The notes beneath the pieces were generated by a model. It saw nothing but the letters and a program-made list of their open reading frames with translations, searched no databases and had not been told where the DNA came from. The position numbers were made by a program, and so were the translations under genes. This document shows positions 25,730-33,698 of a stretch of 64,000 nt of DNA, one piece after another (the first letter of the stretch is position 1; each line of letters starts with the position of its first letter). The DNA comes from Pseudomonadota bacterium (GTDB lineage: Bacteria; Pseudomonadota; Gammaproteobacteria; Xanthomonadales; SZUA-38), in assembly GCA_039033415.1 (NCBI GenBank), contig JBCCCR010000001.1, positions 248,001 through 312,000 on the forward strand, read 5' to 3'.

Positions 25730-26592
25730 ACCTGCATCGGATTGTGGTCAGACGCTTTAGTCTGAGTGGTGGTCGCCTCAATGACCTGCAGACCACGTAC
25801 GTAGACATGATCCAGCGGCCGGCCCAGAAAGCGCTTGCGTACATCGGTACGAAACGCGACCGGCTGAAGCTTGTGACCGGCAACCAGCGAGCGCACGCGC
25901 TCCATGCGCGCGTGGCGCCAGGTGTTGAAGTCGCCCGTCAGAATGATGGGGCCCCGATGTTGCGAGACGATGGTGCTGATCTGCTGGAGCTGCCGGTCAA
26001 ACGCTGACAACCCCAACGAAAAATTGACGATATGTACGTTGACTACCAGCAGCGACTCCGGCTTTCCAGTGAGGGCGTACTCGGTTGCCAGCGTGGCTTT
26101 CGGGGAGCGCAGCCAGGGTTCTCGTGCCTGCAGATTGCACTGCACAAGGTGGGCAGCATCGCTCAGCGTCATCACGCCGGTTGGCGTCTTGCGCGACTGC
26201 CAGCCTGGTGCAAAGGCGTGGTAATGGTTTGACGTGATGTCTTGCCAGCCGGGGCTCGCTAATGGCGCTTCCTGGAGTGTAATGAGATCAGCGTCGCCAC
26301 CCAGCGCCTCAAGCTGCTGTCGCCAGCTGGCGCTGCTGCCTTTCCTGATGTTCCAGTTCAGCAGCGTGATCCGATCCGGGTCGAGGGAGGCTGCAGGCAG
26401 CCTGGGTGACGACGCCCAGCCTGTGCGGCAGGCACCCGCGTACTCGGTCAGCAGTGCGGTAGGTGAGTGAACCGAGAGGCGCGCGTCTTGCGTCGCCACG
26501 GACGCGCAGCCCTGCATCATCAGCGCCAGAATCGTCACAACGGCGTAACGATGCGTGCGCCGCAGTCGAAGTGTTTTGAGGGAAAAGGTCAT
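25711..26592 (-). CDS. endonuclease/exonuclease/phosphatase-fold lipoprotein
   Basis: 293 residues. The N-terminus has a hydrophobic segment ending ALMMQGC, a plausible lipobox. The EEP domain is complete: LLNWNIRKG (metal-binding Asn), LITLQEA (catalytic Glu), VVNVHIV, ILTGDFNTW (catalytic Asp/Asn), LDHVYVRG and ASDHNPMQVWL (final Asp-His). Members cleave phosphodiesters in DNA, RNA or phospholipids. An extracytoplasmic phosphodiesterase is likely. It lies 27 bp downstream of the XRE regulator on the same strand. Confidence 0.85.
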   Translation of the reverse strand: MTFSLKTLRLRRTHRYAVVTILALMMQGCASVATQDARLSVHSPTALLTEYAGACRTGWASSPRLPAASLDPDRITLLNWNIRKGSSASWRQQLEALGGDADLITLQEAPLASPGWQDITSNHYHAFAPGWQSRKTPTGVMTLSDAAHLVQCNLQAREPWLRSPKATLATEYALTGKPESLLVVNVHIVNFSLGLSAFDRQLQQISTIVSQHRGPIILTGDFNTWRHARMERVRSLVAGHKLQPVAFRTDVRKRFLGRPLDHVYVRGLQVIEATTTQTKASDHNPMQVWLSAY

Positions 26593-26619
26593 GCGGGCCG
26601 GAGTATACCCCGGCCAGCG

Positions 26620-27450
26620 TCAGCTCTCGCCGCAAAGCTCGCGCAGCAAACGGTCACTGACCTCGTCGGCCGGAAAAAACGATTCGATCCTCAGCTCATC
26701 CATGGTCACATCCTGCGGCGTGCCGAAGGTGGAAATGACGCTGAACAGTTTCAGGGCAGCGCCTCCAACGTTCAGGTCCAAGGTCAGCATGGGCAGCAGC
26801 GGCGCGGTATCCACCGTGGGTTCGGGGATTTCGCCCGCAAGCGCGATGAGCTGTTCCAGACGTTGGCGCAGCTCCTGGTCTCCGGTCTGCGCCAGGTCCT
26901 GGCGAAGGCGCTGAACAAAAGCGCGAGCTGCCGTGCTCCAGTTGCTGATGAGTGGCCGCAAGCCCTGTGGATGAAGCGTCATGAGGGCGATGTTGAGTCG
27001 ACCGTCAGGCGCGAGCGCCGCGTTCTTGAGGTTGTCGCCGCCCGCTGCACCGAGCAGCAAGTCGAGACAGCGGTTGGTCATCACCAAATTCCACTCCCGG
27101 TCGACGACTAGCCCGGGGTACGGCATCTGCTGATCCAGGATGCGGCTCAGCGCGTCGCTGACCGACCGCATATGTGATTCATTAAGCCCTCGCTGCTGGT
27201 AGACCTCCGCAAATCCGGCGGCGCCGAGTAGCTGATTGCGTTCGCGCAGCGGTACGTCCAGGGCTTCGGCCAGCTGGATCACCATGGCCCGACTGGGCTG
27301 ACTGCGGCCTGTTTCCAGCCAGCTCAGGTGCCGCTGAGACACGTTGGCGCTCAGGCTCAAGTCGAGCTGTGACAGCCGCCGCAGATTGCGCCAGCCGCGA
27401 AGCCTGGCGCCGAAAGAGCCGGACTGAAGATCTTGCTGTGGTATGGACAC
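26620..27450 (-). CDS. XRE-family regulator with MmyB-like ligand domain
   Basis: About 276 residues if started at GTG 27450, which has GGGAG five bases upstream; a TTG-initiated frame could reach 27537 but would run into the palindrome at 27534-27556. Helix-turn-helix at the N-terminus (FGARLRGWRNLRRLSQLDLSLSANVSQRHLSWLETGRSQPS), then a MmyB-type ligand-binding domain (PYPGLVVDREWNLVMTNRC). Such regulators often bind fatty acids or other small molecules. The adjoining operator suggests autoregulation and control of the divergent DUF2834 gene. The EEP lipoprotein and DUF5329 genes follow on the same strand. Confidence 0.85.
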   Translation of the reverse strand: MSIPQQDLQSGSFGARLRGWRNLRRLSQLDLSLSANVSQRHLSWLETGRSQPSRAMVIQLAEALDVPLRERNQLLGAAGFAEVYQQRGLNESHMRSVSDALSRILDQQMPYPGLVVDREWNLVMTNRCLDLLLGAAGGDNLKNAALAPDGRLNIALMTLHPQGLRPLISNWSTAARAFVQRLRQDLAQTGDQELRQRLEQLIALAGEIPEPTVDTAPLLPMLTLDLNVGGAALKLFSVISTFGTPQDVTMDELRIESFFPADEVSDRLLRELCGES

Positions 27451-27533
27451 GGACACTCCCGGGGCAATCGACTCGTGAGTCGCAGCACACTCCTTTGCAA
27501 GTGCCTGAGCATAGCGACCTGGACGTCGGACCG

Positions 27534-27556
27534 GCAATGACCTGTGAGGTCATTGC
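27534..27556. promoter_or_regulatory. 23-bp palindromic operator next to the XRE/MmyB gene
   Basis: GCAATGACCT and AGGTCATTGC are perfect 10-bp arms around a 3-bp centre. The element lies between the divergent XRE regulator (start 27450) and the DUF2834 gene (start 27609), an expected place for an autoregulatory site. The length and symmetry suit a dimeric helix-turn-helix protein. Confidence 0.65.
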
Positions 27557-27608
27557 GAGGGCGTCGGGTAAAACCAATCATGAGGCATCACAATTCAGAG
27601 GAACAACA

Positions 27609-27929
27609 ATGACTCCCATCAAATGGTTTTGCCTGATCCTCCTGGTACCGTTCACCGCGCTGACGGTCTATGCGGTTCAGCAAGTGGGCTACGTGGGCGT
27701 GGTGGCCTATCAGGGCGGCAGCCCGGCAGGCTGGCAGGTCTTTACCGATCTGGTGATCGCGCTTCTGCTGGTGATGGTCTGGATGTTTGTCGACGCTCGC
27801 CGAAACGGCCGCAACGTCTGGCCGTTTGTCGTGGCGACGCTGTGCCTGGGCTCCTTCGGGCCGCTGCTCTACCTGCTGCTGGCGCCTTCGACCGGGCCAG
27901 TGCAGGCCGGCGAGCCCGCGCAGAGCTAA
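27609..27929 (+). CDS. DUF2834 membrane protein
   Basis: 106 residues from ATG 27609, preceded by AGAGGA. Three membrane segments: residues 5-28, 42-62 and 72-92. The second ends with MVWMFVDARRNGRNVWPF and the third contains LGSFGPLLYLLL, both characteristic of DUF2834. Function unknown. It is divergent from the XRE/MmyB regulator across a palindromic operator and is probably its target. Confidence 0.75.
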   Translation: MTPIKWFCLILLVPFTALTVYAVQQVGYVGVVAYQGGSPAGWQVFTDLVIALLLVMVWMFVDARRNGRNVWPFVVATLCLGSFGPLLYLLLAPSTGPVQAGEPAQS

Positions 27930-28007
27930 ACGTCTTCGCTCGCGGAATGCCCGGAATTAACGTTCGTTTGCTGGTCACCGAGCGTAATTGGCTGGCAGGG
28001 TGGAGCG

Positions 28008-28835
28008 GTGAACGTCGCTCTGCCCGCATCGGCTGCCCTATGTTTATTCGCCTTGGGTGTGTGCCAGGCTCAGTCAGATCCCTTTGAACCTGATGACGCA
28101 CAGGCGTTTCTCGGTGCGAGCATGGATGGCGGTCAGCCGGACTTTATCGAGGACGTTGGAAGTTTTGATCCCGTAGAGGGATGGCGGATTCTCGGTCGGC
28201 AGCTCGACGGATCAGGTGACCTTGATTGGCAGGTGTTCTTCCGAGACCAGTTTCAGACTTGCCCGGTCGAGGTCGAGGTTAGAGTTCTTGCCGAAGACAA
28301 TTTCGCCCGGAATAACCTGCGTGTCGAGATTCTCGCCTTCAGACGAGACCTGATCCTAAATCCGAGCCAAGCTCCCACGGTTCTGCAGTCGTGCGCTGGC
28401 GCGCCGGTTGGGGATACGGCGATCACTTTTGAAACCTCAATCTTCCGAGACGAGTTCCCGACCTACTATCGAGTCCGTTCTTGCAGCAATTCCGGTTCCC
28501 TGAACTATCGATTCGAATACCGGATCACGAGTGAAGTTAATTGTATCCTCTCGATATCCGTTGTTGGTCGCGTGCAAGACGTGCGGAACGGTCGCGTTGT
28601 GCCCGGCGCGTACGTTTATTCTGACGAGAATGAGATCACGTTCAGTGCGCCGGATTCTGGCGTCTTCGAATTGTTAACACTCCAGGATGATGCGGTGATC
28701 CTCGACTTTTTTGCCGACGGGCTTGAGTCGCTCGGTCCAGTGAACATTGGGCCAGTCAGCCAAGGCGAAGCGGTTATCGACGTAACCTTGCTTGGCCAGC
28801 CGCCTGGGCTCATCTTTTTCTCCGGCTTCGAATAA
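28008..28835 (+). CDS. exported protein with PPC-like and carboxypeptidase-regulatory-like domains and an SGFE tail
   Basis: 275 residues from GTG with a signal peptide (ALPASAALCLFALGVCQAQ). The mature N-terminus DPFEPDDAQAF and later GDLDWQVFF resemble bacterial pre-peptidase C-terminal (PPC) domains. Residues ~185-265 (VVGRVQDVRNGRVVPGAYVYS, SGVFELLTL) look like a CarboxypepD_reg beta-sandwich. The last residues are LIFFSGFE, matching the F-R-SGFE end of the unrelated protein at 39359-44191. The coding sequence appears less GC-rich than its neighbours. Function unknown; extracytoplasmic location likely. Confidence 0.75.
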   Translation: MNVALPASAALCLFALGVCQAQSDPFEPDDAQAFLGASMDGGQPDFIEDVGSFDPVEGWRILGRQLDGSGDLDWQVFFRDQFQTCPVEVEVRVLAEDNFARNNLRVEILAFRRDLILNPSQAPTVLQSCAGAPVGDTAITFETSIFRDEFPTYYRVRSCSNSGSLNYRFEYRITSEVNCILSISVVGRVQDVRNGRVVPGAYVYSDENEITFSAPDSGVFELLTLQDDAVILDFFADGLESLGPVNIGPVSQGEAVIDVTLLGQPPGLIFFSGFE

Positions 28836-28872
28836 AGTTGTTCGTTCAGTCCGGGCTGGCTAGCCTTAGCCG

Positions 28873-29349
28873 ATGTCCGGATCCTCTCAGCTGACTCCTG
28901 CCCATGAGCAAACGTTAACGCGCGTGCGGCGTCTCGCCTGGCTGCTGGATCACGCAATCGCCATTCCCGGGACCCGGATCCGGTTTGGCCTCGACGGCAT
29001 CATCGGTTTGCTGCCGGGTGTCGGTGACGCCGCCAGCCTGGTGCTGGGCAGTCTGATCGTCTGGTGGTCTTACCGCTTCGATTTACCGCTGCGAGCTCGG
29101 CTCACCATGGTTTGGCACCTGCTGCTCGACGGGGTGCTGGGGTTGGTGCCGCTGGTCGGCGACCTGCTGGACCTGCAGTACAAAGCAAACCATCGGAACG
29201 TGACGCTCTTGCTTGAACAGCTGGAACGGGAGCCGCTGCCACCAACGGTTTGGCAGCGGGTGCTGGGTGTGATGATTCCCCTGGCGTTGGTGATGATGGC
29301 GCTAGGCTTGCTGCTGCTCCCCGTCTGGCTGCTGTTTAGCCTGTTCTGA
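28873..29349 (+). CDS. DUF4112 membrane protein
   Basis: 158 residues. It has the DUF4112 signature RVRRLAWLLDHAIAIPGTRIRFGLDGIIGLLPGVGDAAS, then VPLVGDLLDLQYKANHRNVTLL, with hydrophobic segments in the middle and a final TM helix (LALVMMALGLLLLPVWLLFSL). Role unknown. It ends 31 bp before the convergent paaE stop. Confidence 0.85.
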   Translation: MSGSSQLTPAHEQTLTRVRRLAWLLDHAIAIPGTRIRFGLDGIIGLLPGVGDAASLVLGSLIVWWSYRFDLPLRARLTMVWHLLLDGVLGLVPLVGDLLDLQYKANHRNVTLLLEQLEREPLPPTVWQRVLGVMIPLALVMMALGLLLLPVWLLFSLF

Positions 29350-29380
29350 TGAGCCACACCCAGGAAGGGTCAGGGAATCG

Positions 29381-30454
29381 TTAAACCTGATCGAAGTCGA
29401 CGACTACCTCGTCGGTGACGGGATGTGCCTGGCAGGTCAGGATGAACCCCGCTTCCACCTCCGCGGGCTCCAGGGCGTAGTTCACGTCCATGGTGACCTC
29501 GCCTTTGACCAGCTTGGCGCGGCAGGTACAGCAGACCCCCCCTTTGCAGGCAAATGGGAGGTCAGCACCAGCCTCGAGGGCAGCATCCAGGATGGACGTT
29601 CCGGCGGACGGCACGTCCAGCTCCATGCGGCGGCGGTCAGCGATGATGCTCACCTTGCGGCTCGGACCGGCCTCCACCGGCCCGGCCGCGGCCGCGCGGC
29701 CGGATTCGGTGCCAAACAACTCAATGTGGATATGAGCAGATCCAATCGATGAGTTCGTTTCCAGCCAGGACTTCAAACTGAGAATCATGCTTTCTGGACC
29801 GCAGAGGAACACCTCGTCGACGCGGTCAAGATCAATCAGGTGCTGCGAGAGCAGCGCCAGCTTGTCGGGGTCTACGCGACCGTTGAATAGCTCCGCATCT
29901 CGAGATTCGCGGCTCAACACGTGGAGCAGCTGCAGACGATCGGGATAGCGGTTCTTCAGGTGCTCAAGCTGCTGGCGCAGCATGATTGAGCTGGTTCGCC
30001 GATTACCGTAAACCAGGGTGAAACGGCTGGCTGGCTCGGTCGCCAGCGTGGTGGCGATGAGCGAAGCAATCGGCGTGATGCCGCTGCCCGCAGCGAGCGC
30101 CAGGTAGTGTTTTTCCTGGGTCTCGTCCAGCTCGGTGAAAAAACGCCCTTGCGGCGGCATCACGTCGAGCACCTCGCCGGCTTGTAGCGACTCGTTGGCC
30201 CAGCTGGAAAAGCGTCCGTCGCTCACTTTGCGAATGGCGACGGTCAGCCGATCCCCGACCGGGGTGCAGAGCGAGTAATTGCGCCGCAGCTCTTCGCCGT
30301 CGAGCTCCTTGCGGATGGTCAGGTGCTGGCCCTGCGTGAAATGAAAGGTATCGTCCAGCTCCGGTGGAACGTCGAAGGAGACGCACACCGAGTCGTCGGT
30401 GTCGGCGTCGACCGCGGCGACCGTGAGTGGGTAGAACTGCGTGCTTAGTGACAT
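29381..30454 (-). CDS. paaE: phenylacetyl-CoA epoxidase, reductase subunit PaaE
   Basis: 357 residues from ATG 30454. The ferredoxin-reductase half has the FAD motif RRNYSLCTP and the NAD(P) loop ALAAGSGITPI; the C-terminal 2Fe-2S domain has CKGGVCCTCRAKL followed by the fourth Cys in FILTCQAHP. It passes electrons from NADPH to the PaaAC di-iron epoxidase. The start overlaps the paaD end by 10 bp. Last gene of the paaABCDE operon. Confidence 0.95.
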   Translation of the reverse strand: MSLSTQFYPLTVAAVDADTDDSVCVSFDVPPELDDTFHFTQGQHLTIRKELDGEELRRNYSLCTPVGDRLTVAIRKVSDGRFSSWANESLQAGEVLDVMPPQGRFFTELDETQEKHYLALAAGSGITPIASLIATTLATEPASRFTLVYGNRRTSSIMLRQQLEHLKNRYPDRLQLLHVLSRESRDAELFNGRVDPDKLALLSQHLIDLDRVDEVFLCGPESMILSLKSWLETNSSIGSAHIHIELFGTESGRAAAAGPVEAGPSRKVSIIADRRRMELDVPSAGTSILDAALEAGADLPFACKGGVCCTCRAKLVKGEVTMDVNYALEPAEVEAGFILTCQAHPVTDEVVVDFDQV

Positions 30455-30957
30455 TTGAAATAATCGAAGGGTTCGAGGCAGCTCTGACACTGGTAGAGCG
30501 CTTTGCAGGCGGTAGAGCCAAACTGGCTGATCACCCGGGTATTGGTGCTGTCGCAGCGGGGGCAGTGGACCGCTTCGCTGTAGTCTCCCAGCAGCGCCCG
30601 CTTGCTGGTGGTGCCAGCCGGCGGCGCGATGCCGTATTCCTTGAGTTTCCGGCGCCCGTCTTCTGACAGCCAGTCGGTGGTCCACGGCGGGTCAAACACG
30701 GTTTCGACGGTCCCGTTGAGCGGGCTGGCATCTAGCACCTGCTGCACTTCACTCTCAATGGCGTCCATCGCCGGGCAGCCGCTGTAGGTCGGCGTGATCG
30801 TGACCACAACGTCGTTGCCGTCGCGGGAGACGCCCCGAATGATCCCGAGGTCTTCGAGCGTAAGAACGGGAATCTCCGGGTCACAAAGCTCGCTCAGACG
30901 CAACTTGAGCGCAGCGTAGTCGTCGACGGGTTGGCTGATTGCCTCAGAACTCATCAT
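30445..30957 (-). CDS. paaD: phenylacetyl-CoA epoxidase accessory protein PaaD
   Basis: 170 residues. An N-terminal MIP18/DUF59 domain (CDPEIPVLTLEDLGIIRGV, PTYSGCPAMDAIESEV) is followed by a C-terminal cysteine-rich module with two C-x2-C pairs (HCPRCDST, YQCQSCLEPF) that could bind zinc or iron. PaaD is thought to help mature the iron centres of the complex. ATG ATG at 30957/30954; located between paaC and paaE in the usual order. Confidence 0.95.
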   Translation of the reverse strand: MMSSEAISQPVDDYAALKLRLSELCDPEIPVLTLEDLGIIRGVSRDGNDVVVTITPTYSGCPAMDAIESEVQQVLDASPLNGTVETVFDPPWTTDWLSEDGRRKLKEYGIAPPAGTTSKRALLGDYSEAVHCPRCDSTNTRVISQFGSTACKALYQCQSCLEPFDYFKCH

Positions 30958-30973
30958 GCGGGACCCAACCTCG

Positions 30974-31738
30974 TTACCACTGTAGGCCGGGGTAGGCTCG
31001 CTGCATGAACTGCATCTCGGCGAGCATGTGCCCAAGATACTCGGTGTGCTCGCCGCGGCGGCCGCCGTCAACCTGCCAAGACACGTCGGGCACGGCAAGC
31101 GTTGCCTCCGCGAGGACCTTTTCCAGCTGAGTTTCCCAGCCTTGCCGAAGCTCTTCGCGCTGGACGGCAATGCCGGCGTCCACCAGACGCTGCTCCAGCT
31201 CGTCGGTGATGAACATTTCCGGGCCGTAGCCCCAGACCTTGCTGAGCGCATCAGCCATCTTGCCGTGCGACTCTTCGGTGCCGTCACCCAGTCGAATGAC
31301 CCAGCCCGAGGAATGTCTCAAGTGGTATTGCGCTTCCTTCACCGCTTTCCCTGCGATTCCGGCAAGCGTTCTGTCAGCGCTTTGGCTCAATGCCTGGAAA
31401 TAGGGCAGCTCAAAAGCGTCGACCAGGAGCTGCCTTGCCATGGTGTCAGCAAAGTTGCCGATCGGCAGCTCGCAGATCAGGAGGTTTCGGTACTGGCGTA
31501 TATCGCGCAGGTAGGCAAGCTGATCTTCGTCCCGGCCGAGGTTTTCCACCTCGCCGGCGTAGGTCAGCAGCAAGCGCGCGCGGCCCACAAAGTCGAGGCC
31601 GATATTGCCGAGGGCAATGTCTTCCTCCAGGAAGGGCGCGTGCGCTGTCCACTCAGAGATACGGTGCCCCAGCGTCAGGGCATCGTCGCCGAGCCTGAGC
31701 ACATACTCAAACAGGTCTTGTTGGCTTTGGCCGTCCAT
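30974..31738 (-). CDS. paaC: phenylacetyl-CoA epoxidase structural subunit PaaC
   Basis: 254 residues of the ferritin-like PaaC family: LGDDALTLGHRISEWTAHAPFLEEDIALGNIGLDFVGRARLL, then KEAQYHLRHSSGWVIRLGDGTEES. PaaC lacks a working di-iron site but dimerises with PaaA to form the epoxidase core. The start overlaps the paaB stop by one base. Confidence 0.96.
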   Translation of the reverse strand: MDGQSQQDLFEYVLRLGDDALTLGHRISEWTAHAPFLEEDIALGNIGLDFVGRARLLLTYAGEVENLGRDEDQLAYLRDIRQYRNLLICELPIGNFADTMARQLLVDAFELPYFQALSQSADRTLAGIAGKAVKEAQYHLRHSSGWVIRLGDGTEESHGKMADALSKVWGYGPEMFITDELEQRLVDAGIAVQREELRQGWETQLEKVLAEATLAVPDVSWQVDGGRRGEHTEYLGHMLAEMQFMQRAYPGLQW

Positions 31739-32025
31739 TACATGTGTTTCACTTCATCGGGGACTTCGTAAAACGAGGCGTGGCGATAGACTTTGTCGTC
31801 CATCGGGTCGTAGAACGACTCTGCTTCGTGCTCCTGGCTGGCAACAATGTCCTCGGATTTCACGACCCAGATGCTGACGCCTTCGTTGCGACGCGTGTAG
31901 ACGTCGCGCGCGTAGCCCAGCGCCGCCTCGTGGTCCTGCGCATGCAGGCTGCCGACATGTTTGTGGTCCAAACCGCGGCGCGAGCGGATAAAAACTTCGA
32001 ATAGGGGGAGTTTGTTGTCCGTCAT
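31738..32025 (-). CDS. paaB: phenylacetyl-CoA epoxidase subunit PaaB
   Basis: 95 residues, standard size. LFEVFIRSRRGLDHKHVGSLHAQDHEAALGYARDVYTRRNEGVSIWVV is highly characteristic. PaaB bridges PaaAC heterodimers in the multicomponent monooxygenase. It overlaps both paaA and paaC by single bases, showing a tight operon. Confidence 0.97.
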   Translation of the reverse strand: MTDNKLPLFEVFIRSRRGLDHKHVGSLHAQDHEAALGYARDVYTRRNEGVSIWVVKSEDIVASQEHEAESFYDPMDDKVYRHASFYEVPDEVKHM

Positions 32026-32981
32026 TACGCAGCCTCCGTGGCAGCAGCTTTACGCTCGGCGTGGGCCTGCGCTGCTTCGCGCACCCAGGCACCGTCTTCA
32101 TGAGCTTTGACGTGCTGGCGGATCCGGTCTCGATTGCAGATCCCGTTGCCTTTCACCACCCGCCAAAATTCGTCCCAGTCCAGTTCACCGAATTGATAGT
32201 GTCCGGCGTCCGCATCCCACCGGAGCTCCGGATCGGGAATGGTCAAGCCAAGGTAGTCGGCCTGCGGCGTGGTCTGGTCCACGAAACGCTGGCGCAGCTC
32301 ATCGTTGGTCTGGCGCTTGATTTTCCACGCCATGGACTGTTCCGTATTGGCCGACTCGGAATCCGGCGGACCAAACATCATCAGCGACGGCCACCACCAC
32401 CGGTTGAGCGCATCCTGCGCCATCGCCTTCTGCTCTTCGTTTCCTTGAGCGAGGGTCAGCATGATTTCGAAACCCTGGCGTTGGTGGAAGCTCTCTTCTT
32501 TACAGATACGCACCATGCCGCGGGAGTAAGGCCCGTAGGAGCAGCGGCACAGCATGACCTGGTTCATGATCGCCGCGCCGTCGACCAGCCAGCCGATGGC
32601 ACCGATATCCGCCCAGGACAGCGTCGGGTAATTAAAGATACTGGAGTACTTGGCTTTGCCGCTCTGCAGGTCAGCGATCATCTGGTCGCGACTCATGCCG
32701 AGGGTTTCAGCGGCGCTGTAAAGATAAAGACCGTGCCCCGCCTCGTCCTGCACCTTGGCCATCAGTACCGCCTTGCGGCGCAGGCTGGGTGCACGGGTGA
32801 TCCAGTTGCCTTCAGGCTGCATGCCGATCACCTCTGAGTGAGCGTGCTGGCTGATCTGCCGGATCAGGGTTTTCCGGTAGGCCGCTGGCATCCAGTCTTT
32901 GGGTTCAATTTTGGCGTCTTCCGCGATGCGCGCGTCAAATTCCGCCGTCAGGTGTTCGATGGACGAGTTGTGGGTCTTCAT
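32025..32981 (-). CDS. paaA: phenylacetyl-CoA epoxidase catalytic subunit PaaA
   Basis: 318 residues from ATG 32981 (MKTHNS); a GTG at 32990 is an alternative. Di-iron ligands are visible in the ferritin-like fold, including [17 protein letters not shown] and [13 protein letters not shown]. With PaaC it inserts oxygen into phenylacetyl-CoA to give the ring-1,2-epoxide. First gene of the minus-strand paaABCDE operon, directly behind an inverted-repeat operator shared with the divergent paaYZ genes. Confidence 0.97.
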   Translation of the reverse strand: MKTHNSSIEHLTAEFDARIAEDAKIEPKDWMPAAYRKTLIRQISQHAHSEVIGMQPEGNWITRAPSLRRKAVLMAKVQDEAGHGLYLYSAAETLGMSRDQMIADLQSGKAKYSSIFNYPTLSWADIGAIGWLVDGAAIMNQVMLCRCSYGPYSRGMVRICKEESFHQRQGFEIMLTLAQGNEEQKAMAQDALNRWWWPSLMMFGPPDSESANTEQSMAWKIKRQTNDELRQRFVDQTTPQADYLGLTIPDPELRWDADAGHYQFGELDWDEFWRVVKGNGICNRDRIRQHVKAHEDGAWVREAAQAHAERKAAATEAA

Positions 32982-33007
32982 AGCAATCACACGTTGAACG
33001 AACCACT

Positions 33008-33054
33008 AATATGATACAAAAAATTCCAAAAATCAAAACTTTCTGTATCATATT
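33008..33054. promoter_or_regulatory. PaaX-like operator between paaA and paaY
   Basis: AATATGATACA (33008-33018) and TGTATCATATT (33044-33054) are perfect 11-bp inverted arms. The inner half-sites TGATAC and GTATCA are 27 bp apart, in line with the half-site/27-bp spacing I recall for PaaX, the phenylacetyl-CoA-responsive repressor. The AT-rich centre can hold divergent promoters for paaABCDE and paaYZ. No paaX or paaR gene is in the window. Confidence 0.65.
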
Positions 33055-33095
33055 GCTTTTCTCGTGGCCAAACCTCCGATTTACAGGAAAAAACG

Positions 33096-33686
33096 ATGCC
33101 CGTTTATCGATTTAACGGCTTAACGCCGGTGGTTCACCCCAGGGCGTTTGTTCATCCCACCGCGGTGCTGATCGGCGACGTGCTCGTGGATGAAGACGTT
33201 TACGTTGGCCCTTGTGCCAGCCTTCGCGGCGACTTTGGCCGCGTCATTCTCGGTCCGGGTTGCAACGTGCAGGACACCTGCGTGATGCACGCTTTTCCCG
33301 AGCAGGATGTGGTCATCAAGCGCAACGGTCACATCGGGCACGGAGCGGTCCTGCACGGGTGTACCGTGGGCGAGGATGCGCTGGTTGGCATGAACGCCGT
33401 TGTGATGGACGAAGCGGTAATCGGCGCCGGTGCGTTTGTAGCGGCGTGCGCGTTTGTTCCCGCCAAATTCCACCTGCCCGACGGACATCTGGCGGTCGGC
33501 ACGCCAGCTCGCGTCGTGCGCGAGTTGAGTTCGAAGGAACGCGCCTGGAAAACCGCGGGCACCGTCGAGTATCAAGGCCTGGCAAAACTGTCTTTGACCG
33601 ATCTGCAGGAGGTTGCGCCGTTGGCGGAAGCTGAACCGGACCGACCCCGCATGGATATTTCCCGCTACCAGTTCAAACCCTCTTAA
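33096..33686 (+). CDS. paaY: PaaY, left-handed beta-helix hydrolase (gamma-carbonic-anhydrase family)
   Basis: 196 residues. The hexapeptide-repeat region ([35 protein letters not shown], then [45 protein letters not shown]) follows E. coli PaaY closely, and the His residues of the trimeric metal site are in place. PaaY is a thioesterase thought to clear dead-end CoA esters during phenylacetate breakdown. 12 bp upstream of paaZ. Confidence 0.95.
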   Translation: MPVYRFNGLTPVVHPRAFVHPTAVLIGDVLVDEDVYVGPCASLRGDFGRVILGPGCNVQDTCVMHAFPEQDVVIKRNGHIGHGAVLHGCTVGEDALVGMNAVVMDEAVIGAGAFVAACAFVPAKFHLPDGHLAVGTPARVVRELSSKERAWKTAGTVEYQGLAKLSLTDLQEVAPLAEAEPDRPRMDISRYQFKPS

Positions 33687-33698
33687 GGAGAGCGACCC

